From positions 6,581,001-6,645,000 of the forward strand of contig NZ_JAVDYC010000001.1 of the NCBI RefSeq assembly GCF_031458255.1: 64,000 nucleotides of DNA. The letters are read 5' to 3'. This document shows, in pieces, positions 33,571 to 41,856 of the stretch. Both the position numbers and the translations under genes were made by a program. Source of the stretch: Catenuloplanes niger. GTDB lineage: Bacteria; Actinomycetota; Actinomycetes; Mycobacteriales; Micromonosporaceae. Below the pieces are notes generated by a model that saw only the letters and a program-made list of their open reading frames with translations, was not told where the DNA came from and searched no databases. How positions within the stretch are numbered: position 1 is the first letter of the stretch; each line of letters opens with the position of its first letter.

Positions 33571-33673
33571 ATTCTCCCGGACCCCCTATTTCTACATGGT
33601 TGCTCCCGGCGTCCGGCCGCACGATCAGAGGTACACGCACCTCACGTGTGACCGTTACGAGGGGGAGAGAACG

Positions 33674-34960
33674 ATGACGGGAATGTTCGGCCGAGAACGC
33701 GAACATCGCGTGATCTCGGCTCTGCTGCGCCGGGGCGGGGAGGGTCCGGCGACAGTGGTGATCGAAAGCCCGCCCGGCGGAGGCCGGACGCGGCTCCTGG
33801 AGGAGATCGGGGCCGGTGCGCGCGCGGCCGGCCGCACGGTCCTGCGACTGCCGGCCGGCCCGGTCGACCCGGCCGAGCTGGACCGGCAGCTCGCGTCCGC
33901 GGCGGCCCGGCCCGCCGGTGACGGCCCGGCGCCGCTGCTGATCGACGATCCGCGGTGGACCGACCCGGTGGTGGCCGTGGCGCTCGCGGGCGCCTACCGC
34001 ACCGCGCGGGTGCTGCCGATCCTGGCCCGCCGGGCCGGCACCCGGCTGCCCGGCCTGGACCCGCTCGACCTGGCGCGGGTGCTGCGGGTACCGCTGGGCC
34101 CGCTCGGCCCGGACGCGACCGCCGCGGCGCTGGCGGCGTTGTTCGGCGCCGAGCCGGACGCGGCGTTGCGCGGGCTGGCCGCCGTGGCGGGCGGTCTGCC
34201 CGGACCGCTGATCGAGCTGGCCCGCGGCCTGCGGGACGAGCACCTGGCCGTGGTGGCGGACGGGCGCGCGACGCTGCGCGACCGGCGGCTCCCCACGGCG
34301 GTCCGGGACCGGATCGGTCACCGGGTCGGCCTGCTCACGCCGGTGGCGCGGCATCTGGTGCAGGTCGCGACCACCCTGGACGACGAGTTCCACCTGCGCG
34401 AGGTGGCCGGCCTGCTCGGCGGCCCGGTGGCGGCGCTGCTGCCGGCCGTCGACGAGGCGCTGACCGCGGGGCTGCTGGCCGACCGGGGCGAGCGGCTGTC
34501 GTTCGCGCACGACCTGGTCCGCGCGGAGGTGACGAGGACGATCCCCCGGCCGGTACGGGCGGCGCTGCACGACGACGCCGCGTGCCTCGACCGGGGCGCC
34601 CCCGGCGGGTTCCGGACCCGGCAGCCGGTGGCCGGCGGCCCGCGTACCGTGCTGACGGACCTGCACCGGGACACCGCGCGGTGCGGTCCTGCCCGGCCGC
34701 CGGTGCAGCGCCCGCGGATCGCCGCCGACCGGTTCCGGCCGGCGCCGCCGCCCGGCCCGGCCGTGTCCGGGTTGAGCGATCGGGAGCGTGAGATCGCGCT
34801 GCTGGTCGCGACCGGGCTGACCAACGCGGCGATCGCCTCGAAGATCGAACTGTCCCCGCACACCGTCAACTACCACCTGCGCCAGATCTTCCGGAAGCTC
34901 GGCATCGCCTCCCGCGCCGAGCTGGCCGCGCTGATCTCCGGCGACGACGGCCCACGCTGA
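33674..34960 (+). CDS. LuxR-family regulator with degenerate ATPase domain
   Basis: The 428-aa protein starts at ATG 33674 after GGGGGAGAGA. Residues about 1-330 are a shortened STAND/LAL-type ATPase: the Walker A site reads 'ESPPGGGRTRLLEEI', where Lys is replaced by Arg, and 'PLLIDDPRWTD' is the Walker B region. The last 65 residues are a LuxR HTH ('LSDREREIALLVATGLTNAA', 'IASKIELSPHTVNYHLRQIF'). It lies at the edge of the biosynthetic cluster, convergent with the isochorismatase gene, and is a likely pathway regulator. It is far shorter than normal LAL proteins (about 900 aa). Confidence 0.88.
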   Translation: MTGMFGREREHRVISALLRRGGEGPATVVIESPPGGGRTRLLEEIGAGARAAGRTVLRLPAGPVDPAELDRQLASAAARPAGDGPAPLLIDDPRWTDPVVAVALAGAYRTARVLPILARRAGTRLPGLDPLDLARVLRVPLGPLGPDATAAALAALFGAEPDAALRGLAAVAGGLPGPLIELARGLRDEHLAVVADGRATLRDRRLPTAVRDRIGHRVGLLTPVARHLVQVATTLDDEFHLREVAGLLGGPVAALLPAVDEALTAGLLADRGERLSFAHDLVRAEVTRTIPRPVRAALHDDAACLDRGAPGGFRTRQPVAGGPRTVLTDLHRDTARCGPARPPVQRPRIAADRFRPAPPPGPAVSGLSDREREIALLVATGLTNAAIASKIELSPHTVNYHLRQIFRKLGIASRAELAALISGDDGPR

Positions 34961-34988
34961 TCCGCTGGGTCTTCCGACCACGAGGAAC

Positions 34989-35015
34989 GCCGCGATCCCG
35001 CCCCCGGGTCGCGGC
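34989..35015. terminator. Bidirectional terminator between LuxR and phzD-like genes
   Basis: GCCGCGA and TCGCGGC form a 7-bp stem with extra C-G pairs inside, between convergent stop codons at 34960 and 35018. Confidence 0.7.
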
Positions 35016-35017
35016 GC

Positions 35018-35704
35018 TCATGTCTCCGGACCCGGGTCCGCGTGCCGGCCCGGCCGCGTGGGCACGGCCGGCGACAGCGCCGAGAGCAGCGTGGCGGTGT
35101 GCAGCACCACGGCGAAGCGACGCGCGGCGAAGGTGAGCGCGGCCCGGTGCTCGGCCGGCGTGAAATCCGCGACCGCGTCCGCGACCAGAAACGGCGCGAC
35201 GTCCCGGGTGAACGCGTCCGCGGCCGTGAACAGGCAGCCCAGGTGCGCGAAGACGCCGCAGACGATCAGCTGGTCCCGCCCGGCCGAGGCCAGCGCCGCG
35301 GCCAGGCCGGTGCCGTGGAACGCGCTCCACCGGGTCTTGTGGATCACCACGTCGCCGGGGCGCGGCGCGAGCGACGGCTCGATGTCCCGGTCCTCCGGAA
35401 CGGCCCGCATGCCGGGGCCCCACAGGTCGTGCAGCAGACCGCGTTCCGTGCGCGTCGCGCCGCCGGGCTGCGCGCTGAAGAAGACCGGCATGCCGTGCGC
35501 GCCGGCCGCGTCCCGGACCCGTGCGATGTTGGTCAGCAGCGCGGTGGTGGGTGAGGCGCCGGCCGGCAGCGACCGGGTGAAGAACCGCTGCATGTCGTGG
35601 ATCAGCAGCGCCGCGCGGCGCGGGTCGGGCCGCCAGGACGGCCCACCGGCCGGAAGATCGAGATCCTGGGGCATCGGGTACGGCGTGATCGCCGGGATCG
35701 GCAT
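35018..35704 (-). CDS. phzD: Isochorismatase-family hydrolase, PhzD-like
   Basis: The 228-aa protein matches isochorismatases: 'MPQDLDLPAGGPSWRPDPRR', 'ALLIHDMQRFFTRSLP' with the catalytic-site Asp, 'TERGLLHDLWGPGM', 'DVVIHKTRWSAFHGTGLAAAL' with the conserved Lys, and 'LIVCGVFAHLGCLFTAADAF'. Together with a PhzE homologue in the cluster it should convert 2-amino-2-deoxyisochorismate to trans-2,3-dihydro-3-hydroxyanthranilate and pyruvate. PhzD and EntB-type enzymes are hard to separate by eye; the PhzE partner favours PhzD. It is last in the minus-strand operon. Confidence 0.85.
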   Translation of the reverse strand: MPIPAITPYPMPQDLDLPAGGPSWRPDPRRAALLIHDMQRFFTRSLPAGASPTTALLTNIARVRDAAGAHGMPVFFSAQPGGATRTERGLLHDLWGPGMRAVPEDRDIEPSLAPRPGDVVIHKTRWSAFHGTGLAAALASAGRDQLIVCGVFAHLGCLFTAADAFTRDVAPFLVADAVADFTPAEHRAALTFAARRFAVVLHTATLLSALSPAVPTRPGRHADPGPET

Positions 35705-35716
35705 GGTGACTCCCTT

Positions 35717-36568
35717 TCAGGCGCGCAGCGTGGCGCCGCCGTCCACGTAGAGGTCGTGCATGGTCACGTGCCGGGCGCGGTCGGACACGAGGTAGGCGAC
35801 CGCGTCCGCGACGTCCGACGGCGACGCGACCCGGCCGAGCGGGATGCCGGTCCGGAACGCGCCGGCCGACCCGGCGACCGCGGCGGCCGGCGCGGACCCG
35901 AGCGCGCGCAGCATGTCCGTGTCGGTGGATCCGGGCGCGACCACGTTGCACCGCACCCCGTTCCCGGCCAGCTCGAGTCCGAGACAGCGGGTGAAGTGCG
36001 CGGCCGCGGCCTTCGCGGCCGCATAGGCGGCCAGGTGCATGCGGGGTACGCCGGCCGCGTTCGAGCCCACGGTGACGATCACGCCGGTGCGGCGGGCCGC
36101 CATCCGGCGCGCGACCGCGCGGCTCACGTGGAAGACCCCGGTCGCGTTGACCGCGAACACCTCGGCCCAGTCCGCGTCGCTGGTCTCCAGCACCGGGCCG
36201 GCGCGCAGCACGCCGGCCACGTTGACCAGGATGCCGATCGGGCCGACCGTCGCCTCCACGCCGGCGACCAGGCGCTCCACGGCCGCGGGGTCGCGGACGT
36301 CGAGCGGGCGGTGGCGGCCGGCGCCGTGCAGGTCCGCGCCGACCACCGTGGCGCCGTCCGCGGTCAGCGCCCGCACCACGGCCGACCCGATGCCGCCGGC
36401 CGCGCCGGTCACCAGCGCGACCCGCCCGTCCAGCGGCCCGGAACCACCCTCGGAGGCGGTCCCGGCGGGCCACCCGCTCGCCGGTTCCGACGCTGTCGCC
36501 ATCGCCCTTGTGGTGGCCGACGCCGGCCCGGTGGGTGCGCCGTCGGCACGGCGATCCGGGCCGGTCAC
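35717..36568 (-). CDS. SDR dehydrogenase, dihydro-3-hydroxyanthranilate or dihydro-DHB type
   Basis: The 283-aa protein has the SDR signature: '[19 protein letters not shown]', '[11 protein letters not shown]', '[12 protein letters not shown]', Ser in '[13 protein letters not shown]' and the catalytic 'YAAAKAAA'. The C-terminal 'SVDGG'-like end is '[10 protein letters not shown]'. It resembles EntA/DhbA. Behind PhzE and PhzD, the likely reaction is oxidation of dihydro-3-hydroxyanthranilate to 3-hydroxyanthranilic acid. The GTG start at 36568 overlaps the monooxygenase stop (GTGA); it gives a disordered 45-residue leader, so ATG 36502 is an alternative. Confidence 0.85.
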   Translation of the reverse strand: MTGPDRRADGAPTGPASATTRAMATASEPASGWPAGTASEGGSGPLDGRVALVTGAAGGIGSAVVRALTADGATVVGADLHGAGRHRPLDVRDPAAVERLVAGVEATVGPIGILVNVAGVLRAGPVLETSDADWAEVFAVNATGVFHVSRAVARRMAARRTGVIVTVGSNAAGVPRMHLAAYAAAKAAAAHFTRCLGLELAGNGVRCNVVAPGSTDTDMLRALGSAPAAAVAGSAGAFRTGIPLGRVASPSDVADAVAYLVSDRARHVTMHDLYVDGGATLRA

Positions 36569-37719
36569 GGTGCCACCCCGGAGGCGGCGTCGTAGCCGTA
36601 GAGCCAGTCGCGGTCCGGGGGAGTGGCCAGCCGCCGGTCGCGGCGGCGTTGCCGCAGGCCGTCCGGCAGGTGGTGCTCGGCGTCGGCCGCGCGGATCGCC
36701 GTGGCGATCCGGTGGGCACGCGCGCCGCGCACCGTGTCGTACCGTTCCAGCGGTGCCCGCCCGCTCAGGCAGCCGGCCAGCGTGACCGCGTCCTCCAGCG
36801 CCTGCGACGCGCCCTGCGCCAGCCACGGCAGCGTCGGGTGCGCGGCGTCGCCGAGCAGCACCAGCCCGCGCCGGTGCCGGCGCGGCACCGGCGCGCCCGC
36901 GTAGAGCGGCCACACCCGGCCCCGGCCCGCGGCCGCGGAGAGCAGCGTGCGGACCGAGGCGCACCACTCCGCGTACCCGGTGATCAGGCGTTCCGGTGGG
37001 ACCGAGGGTGAGCGGGCCGGCGCCGTGGCCACGACGTTGACCATGCGGCCGCCGCGCACCGGGTAGGCGACGCAGTGCCGGCCCGGCCCGAGCCAGACCC
37101 GCACCCGGTGCGGCCGGACCAGATGCGCGGGCAGGTCGTCGGCCGGGACCACGGCCCGGTACGCCACGTGCCCGGAGAAGCGCGGACCGAGCCCGCCGTC
37201 GCCGCCGAGCACGCCGCGCAGCGCGGAGTGCACGCCGTCCGCGCCGATGACCACGTCGGCGAGGTACTCGTCGCCGTCCGCGAAGCGCAGCCGCACGCCG
37301 TCCCGCCCGATCGACGCGCCGACGCAGCGACGGCCGAGGAACAGTCCGGCGCCGCCGCCGGCGTCCACCGCGGACAGCAGCGCGCCGGACAGCTCCGCCC
37401 GGGTGAGCGCGAGGTAGGGCGCGCCGTACCGGTTCTCCGCGTCGTCCAGCGGCGTGCGGCCGATCAGCGTGCTGTCCCGCCAGCGGCGCAGCTCGACCGC
37501 GTCCGGCCGGACCGTGCTGTCCGGGTGCGGCACCGCGCCGATCTCGCGCAGCACGCGGGCGCCGTTCGGTGAGATCTGGATGCCGAGGCCGAGCCCGGAC
37601 AGGCCGGGATGGTCGCGGCGGTCGAAGACGTCGCAGCGCAGCCCGGCGCGGGCCAGCGCGGCGGCCGCGGCCAGCCCACCGATCCCGGCGCCGACCACGG
37701 CGATGCGTGGCTGGTGCAT
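36565..37719 (-). CDS. FAD-dependent monooxygenase, salicylate/aminohydroxybenzoate hydroxylase type
   Basis: The 384-aa flavoprotein has the Rossmann motif '[20 protein letters not shown]', the 'DG' motif '[16 protein letters not shown]', and the 'GD' motif '[20 protein letters not shown]' followed by '[13 protein letters not shown]'. This is the group A hydroxylase layout of salicylate 1-monooxygenase and of enzymes that hydroxylate 3-amino-4-hydroxybenzoate. Given GriH/GriI in the same operon, an aminohydroxybenzoate is a likely substrate. It starts 14 bp after the ligase stop and overlaps the SDR gene by 4 bp. Confidence 0.88.
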   Translation of the reverse strand: MHQPRIAVVGAGIGGLAAAAALARAGLRCDVFDRRDHPGLSGLGLGIQISPNGARVLREIGAVPHPDSTVRPDAVELRRWRDSTLIGRTPLDDAENRYGAPYLALTRAELSGALLSAVDAGGGAGLFLGRRCVGASIGRDGVRLRFADGDEYLADVVIGADGVHSALRGVLGGDGGLGPRFSGHVAYRAVVPADDLPAHLVRPHRVRVWLGPGRHCVAYPVRGGRMVNVVATAPARSPSVPPERLITGYAEWCASVRTLLSAAAGRGRVWPLYAGAPVPRRHRRGLVLLGDAAHPTLPWLAQGASQALEDAVTLAGCLSGRAPLERYDTVRGARAHRIATAIRAADAEHHLPDGLRQRRRDRRLATPPDRDWLYGYDAASGVAP

Positions 37720-37733
37720 GGTTCCCCCAGTGG

Positions 37734-39008
37734 TCAGTAGTAGGTAAGGGCCTTCGCCCAGTCCTCGTCCGGGCCGAAGAGCGCGCGCGGTTTGACCACG
37801 TCCGGCGCGGCGGTGAGCACGTGCGGCGGGACCAGGCCGCCGGGCGGCAGCGCGGTGACGTCCGCGGGTACGCCGTACCGGTCCCAGATCGCGCCGGTCA
37901 GCGCGTCCGCGGTCGCCCGGTCGCCCTCCAGTTCCACGACCAGCCGGCCGGGCAGCGCGCGGGCCCGCCAGAAGAGCACGCCGGGCAGCGCGAGGACCAG
38001 CTCCTCCAGGTCGCCCGGGGTGACGGTCACGCCCGCGACCCGGTGTCCGGTCGCGCCGCGGCCCAGCACGCGCACGGCCGGCAGCGCCCAGCCGCACGCG
38101 CACGGCTCCGCGGACACCTCGACCAGATCCTCGGTGTCGTAGCGCAGCAGCGGCATCGCCTCGCGGTAGAGCGGCGTGACCACCAGATGCCCGCGCCCGG
38201 TCGCGGCGGTCCGCCCGGTGCCGGGGTCGCGGACCTCGAAGATCGCCCGGTCCGCCCACAGGTGCAGGCGGCCGGCCGGGCACTCGCCGGCCAGGCTGCC
38301 GCACTCGGTCGCGCCGTACTCCTCGACGACCGTGGTGTTCCACAGCCGCGCGATCCGGGCCCGCTTGGCCGCGCCGAGCGGCTCGCCGCCGACGAACAGC
38401 GCGCGCAGCGCCGGGAAGTCGCGTGCCGGGTCCAGCCCGGCCGCGTGCGCGGCGGCGGCCCAGAACAGTGTGTCCGTCGGCATCGACCAGGTGAGCGTGA
38501 CGCGCAGGTCGCGCAGCACCCGGACCACCCGTGCGTACGGCATCGCGGTCGACCGGTTGTCGGCCGGCACCACGGTCGCGCCGCGCATGCGGGCCGCGGC
38601 CTGCGCCAGATGCCCCGTGATCATCAGCGCGTACGGCGTGCGGACCAGGAACGTGTCGGTGTCCCGGATGCCGACCCACTTGCGCGCGTACCGTTCCGCC
38701 AGGTCCTGCCAGTCCTGCTCGGTGTAGTACGACGAGGTCGGCGTGCCGGTGGTGCCGCTCGACTCGTGATAGGTCGCCAGCCGCCGCCGGTCCACCGCGA
38801 GCAGCCCGAACGGGTACGCGTCGCGCAGGTCCGCCTTGGTGGTGAACGGCAGCGCGGCCAGCCCGGCCCGGTCCGCGGGCACGCCGCCCCGGGCGCGGTA
38901 GAACGGCGACCGCGCCGCCGCGGCGAGTGTCTCGGGCAGCCGCGCGTCCTGCACCGCGGCCAGCCCGTCCGGGCCCGTCCAGTCACCGATCTCCGGGCGG
39001 TCAGACAT
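37734..39008 (-). CDS. AMP-dependent aryl-acid ligase, PaaK-like
   Basis: The 424-aa protein is a phenylacetate-CoA-ligase-like adenylating enzyme: '[17 protein letters not shown]' is the phosphate loop, '[16 protein letters not shown]' the A5 motif, '[12 protein letters not shown]' the A7 motif, and the C-terminal lysine lies in '[10 protein letters not shown]'. It should activate an aminohydroxybenzoate as AMP ester or CoA thioester for coupling. It overlaps the amidohydrolase gene by 8 bp, so the two are coupled, as expected for steps that act in sequence. Confidence 0.88.
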   Translation of the reverse strand: MSDRPEIGDWTGPDGLAAVQDARLPETLAAAARSPFYRARGGVPADRAGLAALPFTTKADLRDAYPFGLLAVDRRRLATYHESSGTTGTPTSSYYTEQDWQDLAERYARKWVGIRDTDTFLVRTPYALMITGHLAQAAARMRGATVVPADNRSTAMPYARVVRVLRDLRVTLTWSMPTDTLFWAAAAHAAGLDPARDFPALRALFVGGEPLGAAKRARIARLWNTTVVEEYGATECGSLAGECPAGRLHLWADRAIFEVRDPGTGRTAATGRGHLVVTPLYREAMPLLRYDTEDLVEVSAEPCACGWALPAVRVLGRGATGHRVAGVTVTPGDLEELVLALPGVLFWRARALPGRLVVELEGDRATADALTGAIWDRYGVPADVTALPPGGLVPPHVLTAAPDVVKPRALFGPDEDWAKALTYY

Positions 39009-39759
39009 GGCTCAGCTCCGGGAGTTTGAGCAGGCGGGTCGCGTTGTCCACGGCGACCGCGCGCCGGTCCGCCGCGGTCAGGCCGAGCGCGCCGAGCTTG
39101 GTCACCTCGACCCGCGGGTCCTGCAGCGGATATTCGGTGCCGAACAGCACCCGGGACGGGCCGAGCCGGCGGACCGCGAGCCGGGCCACCGCGGTGTACG
39201 CGCCGGACGTCTCGGCCAGCACGTTCGGCAGCGCGGCGAGCCGGTGCAGGCCGTCCGTGTCCAGCCCGTTGCCGCCGCAGTGACCGAAGACGAACGTGGT
39301 GGCCGGCCGGGTGGCGGCCAGCGCGGCCAGGTCCTCGGCGCGGGCGCCGGGCCGGCCGAGGCAGACCACGTAGACCGGGTGGCCGACGTCGGCCGCGATC
39401 CGGGCCAGCGCGGCCACGCCCGGCTCGCCGAGCGTGAAGCCGTGCACGGCCGGGGAGATCTCCAGGCCGCGGAAGCCGGCGGCGGCGCGGCGGTACTCGT
39501 CCGGGCCGCGGCGCGGGTCCGCGAAGTAGAACGGGACGAGCCGGCCACCGGACGCGGCGGCCGCGCGGCGTACCCCCTCGTTGTCGGGTCTCGCCGCGGA
39601 GCGGCCGCCCTGGCTGAGCTGGCGGGCGAGCCGGTCGATGCCGACCACGCCGCCGGCGCTCACGGCGGCGGTCCCGATGCCGGCCCGGTCCATGGCCGCG
39701 AGCAGCGCGGCCGGCTCGCCGGGGCCGGGCGTCAGGCGCGCGTGGAAGTCGATGATCAT
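39001..39759 (-). CDS. Amidohydrolase-2-family protein, putative benzoxazole cyclase
   Basis: The 252-aa TIM-barrel protein has an amidohydrolase-like opening 'MIIDFHARLTPG', 'FVFGHCGGNGLD', 'LAETSGAYTAVARLAVRRLG' and 'VLFGTEYPLQDP'. The usual HxH metal motif reads H-A-R and the late Asp reads Glu, so metal binding may be altered. Amidohydrolase-superfamily proteins are implicated in closing the oxazole ring in known benzoxazole pathways such as nataxazole; this and the ligase neighbour are why I suggest ring closure here. The ATG overlaps the griH-like stop. A plain hydrolase or decarboxylase is the alternative. Confidence 0.72.
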   Translation of the reverse strand: MIIDFHARLTPGPGEPAALLAAMDRAGIGTAAVSAGGVVGIDRLARQLSQGGRSAARPDNEGVRRAAAASGGRLVPFYFADPRRGPDEYRRAAAGFRGLEISPAVHGFTLGEPGVAALARIAADVGHPVYVVCLGRPGARAEDLAALAATRPATTFVFGHCGGNGLDTDGLHRLAALPNVLAETSGAYTAVARLAVRRLGPSRVLFGTEYPLQDPRVEVTKLGALGLTAADRRAVAVDNATRLLKLPELSHV

Positions 39760-40826
39760 TGTTCGACGCAGGTCTCGTCGATCGGGTAGCCGACGTGCCG
39801 GTCCGCGTCCGGCAGGCAGCCGAGGATCTCGTCGCCGGGGCGCAACGCGGTCGAGTTGAGCACCGCGCCGCCGGGGCCGAGCACCCGCACGTGCCAGTCG
39901 TCCTGCACGATCAGGTTGACCGGCTCGCCGCCCGGCGCGACCGCGTCGACGGAGAGCAGCGGCCGGGTCTCGATCTTGACGCGGCCCACCGTGACCGGCC
40001 GGGTCCGGCCGTCCGCGCTCACCGCCAGCACCCGCCCACCGGCCCGCAGCTCGCTCAGGTACGCGGTCCGCTCGCCGGAGACCAGCGTGTACGACATGAT
40101 CGCGCCCGCGTTCACCCGGAACGGCCGGGTCGGCATGTACGGCAACGGGTGCGTCTCGCCGGCGCAGAGCACCAGTCCGCGGGACCGCGACCCGACCAGG
40201 ATGCCCTCGTCCGGCCGCAGCATGCTGCAGGTGTCCACACAGGCGCGTTCGCCGGACCCGACGTGGGTGACGGCGGTGACCCGCAGCGGCACCAGGGACA
40301 GCGCGGCCGTGGGGGTGCGGATCGCGGCGCGCAGCCGGGTCGCGTCGCCGACCCGCGTCGCGGCCAGCAGCACGCCGTGCGGGCCGTGCTCCAGCACCGC
40401 GTCCTGCACGGTCGCGTCCTGCGGGTCGGCCGCGACGGTCACGATCGTGCCCGCGGCACCGGCCGCGGAGGCCAGCACGATCTCCAGCGGGATGTAGGTG
40501 GGGTCGGCGAAGCGCAGCAGCGTGTAGGCGTCGCGGGCCGCGCTCTCGCACGCCAGCGCGAGGCTCTCCGGGTCGGTGACCTCGACGTACCGTCCCCATG
40601 TCGGCCCGGTCCCCGGTGGTTCGCCGGTCGTGATGATCACGTCCGCGTCGTGCCCGCCGGTGTCGCCGGCGTCGAGAAGCACGCGCAGCACGGTCGGCGG
40701 CAGCGTCGCCAGCACGTCCGGGTCGTCGGAGACGATCGCGTCCAGGCCCTGGTGCAGCGCCTCCTCGCAGATCTCCTTGGTCAGGTCGCCGGTCGCCCGG
40801 ACGTCCAGCCAGCACTGGGTCATCAT
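39756..40826 (-). CDS. griH: 3-dehydroquinate synthase II-family protein, GriH-like
   Basis: The 356-aa protein belongs to the DHQ synthase II/AroB-prime family: 'TWGRYVEVTDPESLALACES', 'FADPTYIPLEIVLA', 'GHGVLLAA'-like 'EHGPHGVLLAATRVGD', 'CSMLRPDEGILVGSRSRGLV', 'RPFRVNAGAIMSYTL' and 'GRVKIETRPLL'. GriH converts the C7 product of GriI to 3-amino-4-hydroxybenzoic acid in grixazone-type pathways. The gene follows the GriI homologue by 18 bp, which strongly supports this role over shikimate biosynthesis. Confidence 0.9.
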   Translation of the reverse strand: MMTQCWLDVRATGDLTKEICEEALHQGLDAIVSDDPDVLATLPPTVLRVLLDAGDTGGHDADVIITTGEPPGTGPTWGRYVEVTDPESLALACESAARDAYTLLRFADPTYIPLEIVLASAAGAAGTIVTVAADPQDATVQDAVLEHGPHGVLLAATRVGDATRLRAAIRTPTAALSLVPLRVTAVTHVGSGERACVDTCSMLRPDEGILVGSRSRGLVLCAGETHPLPYMPTRPFRVNAGAIMSYTLVSGERTAYLSELRAGGRVLAVSADGRTRPVTVGRVKIETRPLLSVDAVAPGGEPVNLIVQDDWHVRVLGPGGAVLNSTALRPGDEILGCLPDADRHVGYPIDETCVEQ

Positions 40827-40844
40827 GTCTCTCCTCAGCAGGGT

Positions 40845-41636
40845 TCAGACCAGCGCCGGGACGCGCCGGCCGTGGACGAGGTCGGCGACGGACCGGGTCA
40901 TCGCGCCCGGGTCCGGCGCCTCGAAGATCAGCCGGCCGACGGCGGCGCCCGCGGCACCGGACCGCAGTGCGGTGCCCAGGTGCTCCAGGACCGCGGACGC
41001 GCCGCCGTCGGTCGTGCCGCCCGCGGCCAGCACCGGGATCGGGCAGGCCGCGGTGATCCGGGCGATCTGCGCGGCGTCGGCCGGCAGTGCGGTCTTGACC
41101 AGGTCCGCGCCGATCTCGGCCGCCACCGTGACCGCGTGCGCCACCAGCTCCGGGTCGCGCCCGTCGCGGATGCCCGGCCCGCGCGGGTAGATCATGGCCA
41201 CCAGCGGCAGTCCCCACCGGTCGCAGGCGTCCGCGACCGACGCCAGGTCGGCGAGCTGCCGGGCCTCGGTCAGCGATCCGGCGTTGACGTGCACGCTGAC
41301 GCCGTCCGCGCCCAGGCGCAGCGCCTCCTCGACGCCGGTGACCAGCACCTTCGCGTCCGGGTCCGGTGCGGTGCCGGTGCTGGCGCTCAGGTGCACGATC
41401 AGGGACAGACCCCGGAACCAGCCGGTACGGATGTGCCGCAGCGCGCCCTTGTGCAGCACCACCGCGTCCGCGCCGTTGTGCACGGCCGCGTGCAGCAGCG
41501 GGTCCAGCCGGCCGTCCGGGACGATCGGGCCCGCGCCGATCGGGTGGTCCAGCGCCACCAGCAGCAGTCCCCGGTCGCCGTGCCGGTGCAGCCGCTCCCG
41601 GCGCATCCGGCGGGCGAACGTCTCATTCACCGGCAT
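40845..41636 (-). CDS. griI: Class I aldolase, GriI-like
   Basis: The 263-aa protein is a DhnA/FBA class I aldolase: 'LLLVALDHPIGAGPI', 'VVLHKGALRH', 'GADGVSVHVNAGS', 'PLVAMIYPRGPGI', 'IGADLVKTALPAD' with the Schiff-base Lys, and 'IPVLAAGGTTDGGASAVLEH'. GriI joins aspartate semialdehyde and DHAP, giving the C7 precursor of 3-amino-4-hydroxybenzoate. The ATG at 41636 is preferred to 41666 because the family starts here. It is first in the minus-strand operon of seven genes and divergent from the PhzE-like gene. Confidence 0.9.
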   Translation of the reverse strand: MPVNETFARRMRRERLHRHGDRGLLLVALDHPIGAGPIVPDGRLDPLLHAAVHNGADAVVLHKGALRHIRTGWFRGLSLIVHLSASTGTAPDPDAKVLVTGVEEALRLGADGVSVHVNAGSLTEARQLADLASVADACDRWGLPLVAMIYPRGPGIRDGRDPELVAHAVTVAAEIGADLVKTALPADAAQIARITAACPIPVLAAGGTTDGGASAVLEHLGTALRSGAAGAAVGRLIFEAPDPGAMTRSVADLVHGRRVPALV

Positions 41637-41856
41637 GGTGCACCGATCTGGGAATTGCAAATCCACATTGCGTCTCCAAACCGTCGGGTCCGCCCTTTCG
41701 CCGAGGACGCTAGGCGCCGGCGCGCCGCGGTCCCACTACCTCTCCGAGCAGCCCGTTGCCAGGTCGGGTAGTTGTCCGCGGGAATGGCGCGGTGTCACGG
41801 TTTCCCCGGAATGCGGAGCCATTGACAGATTTGATTGCAAAATTGAGGGGGAGATC

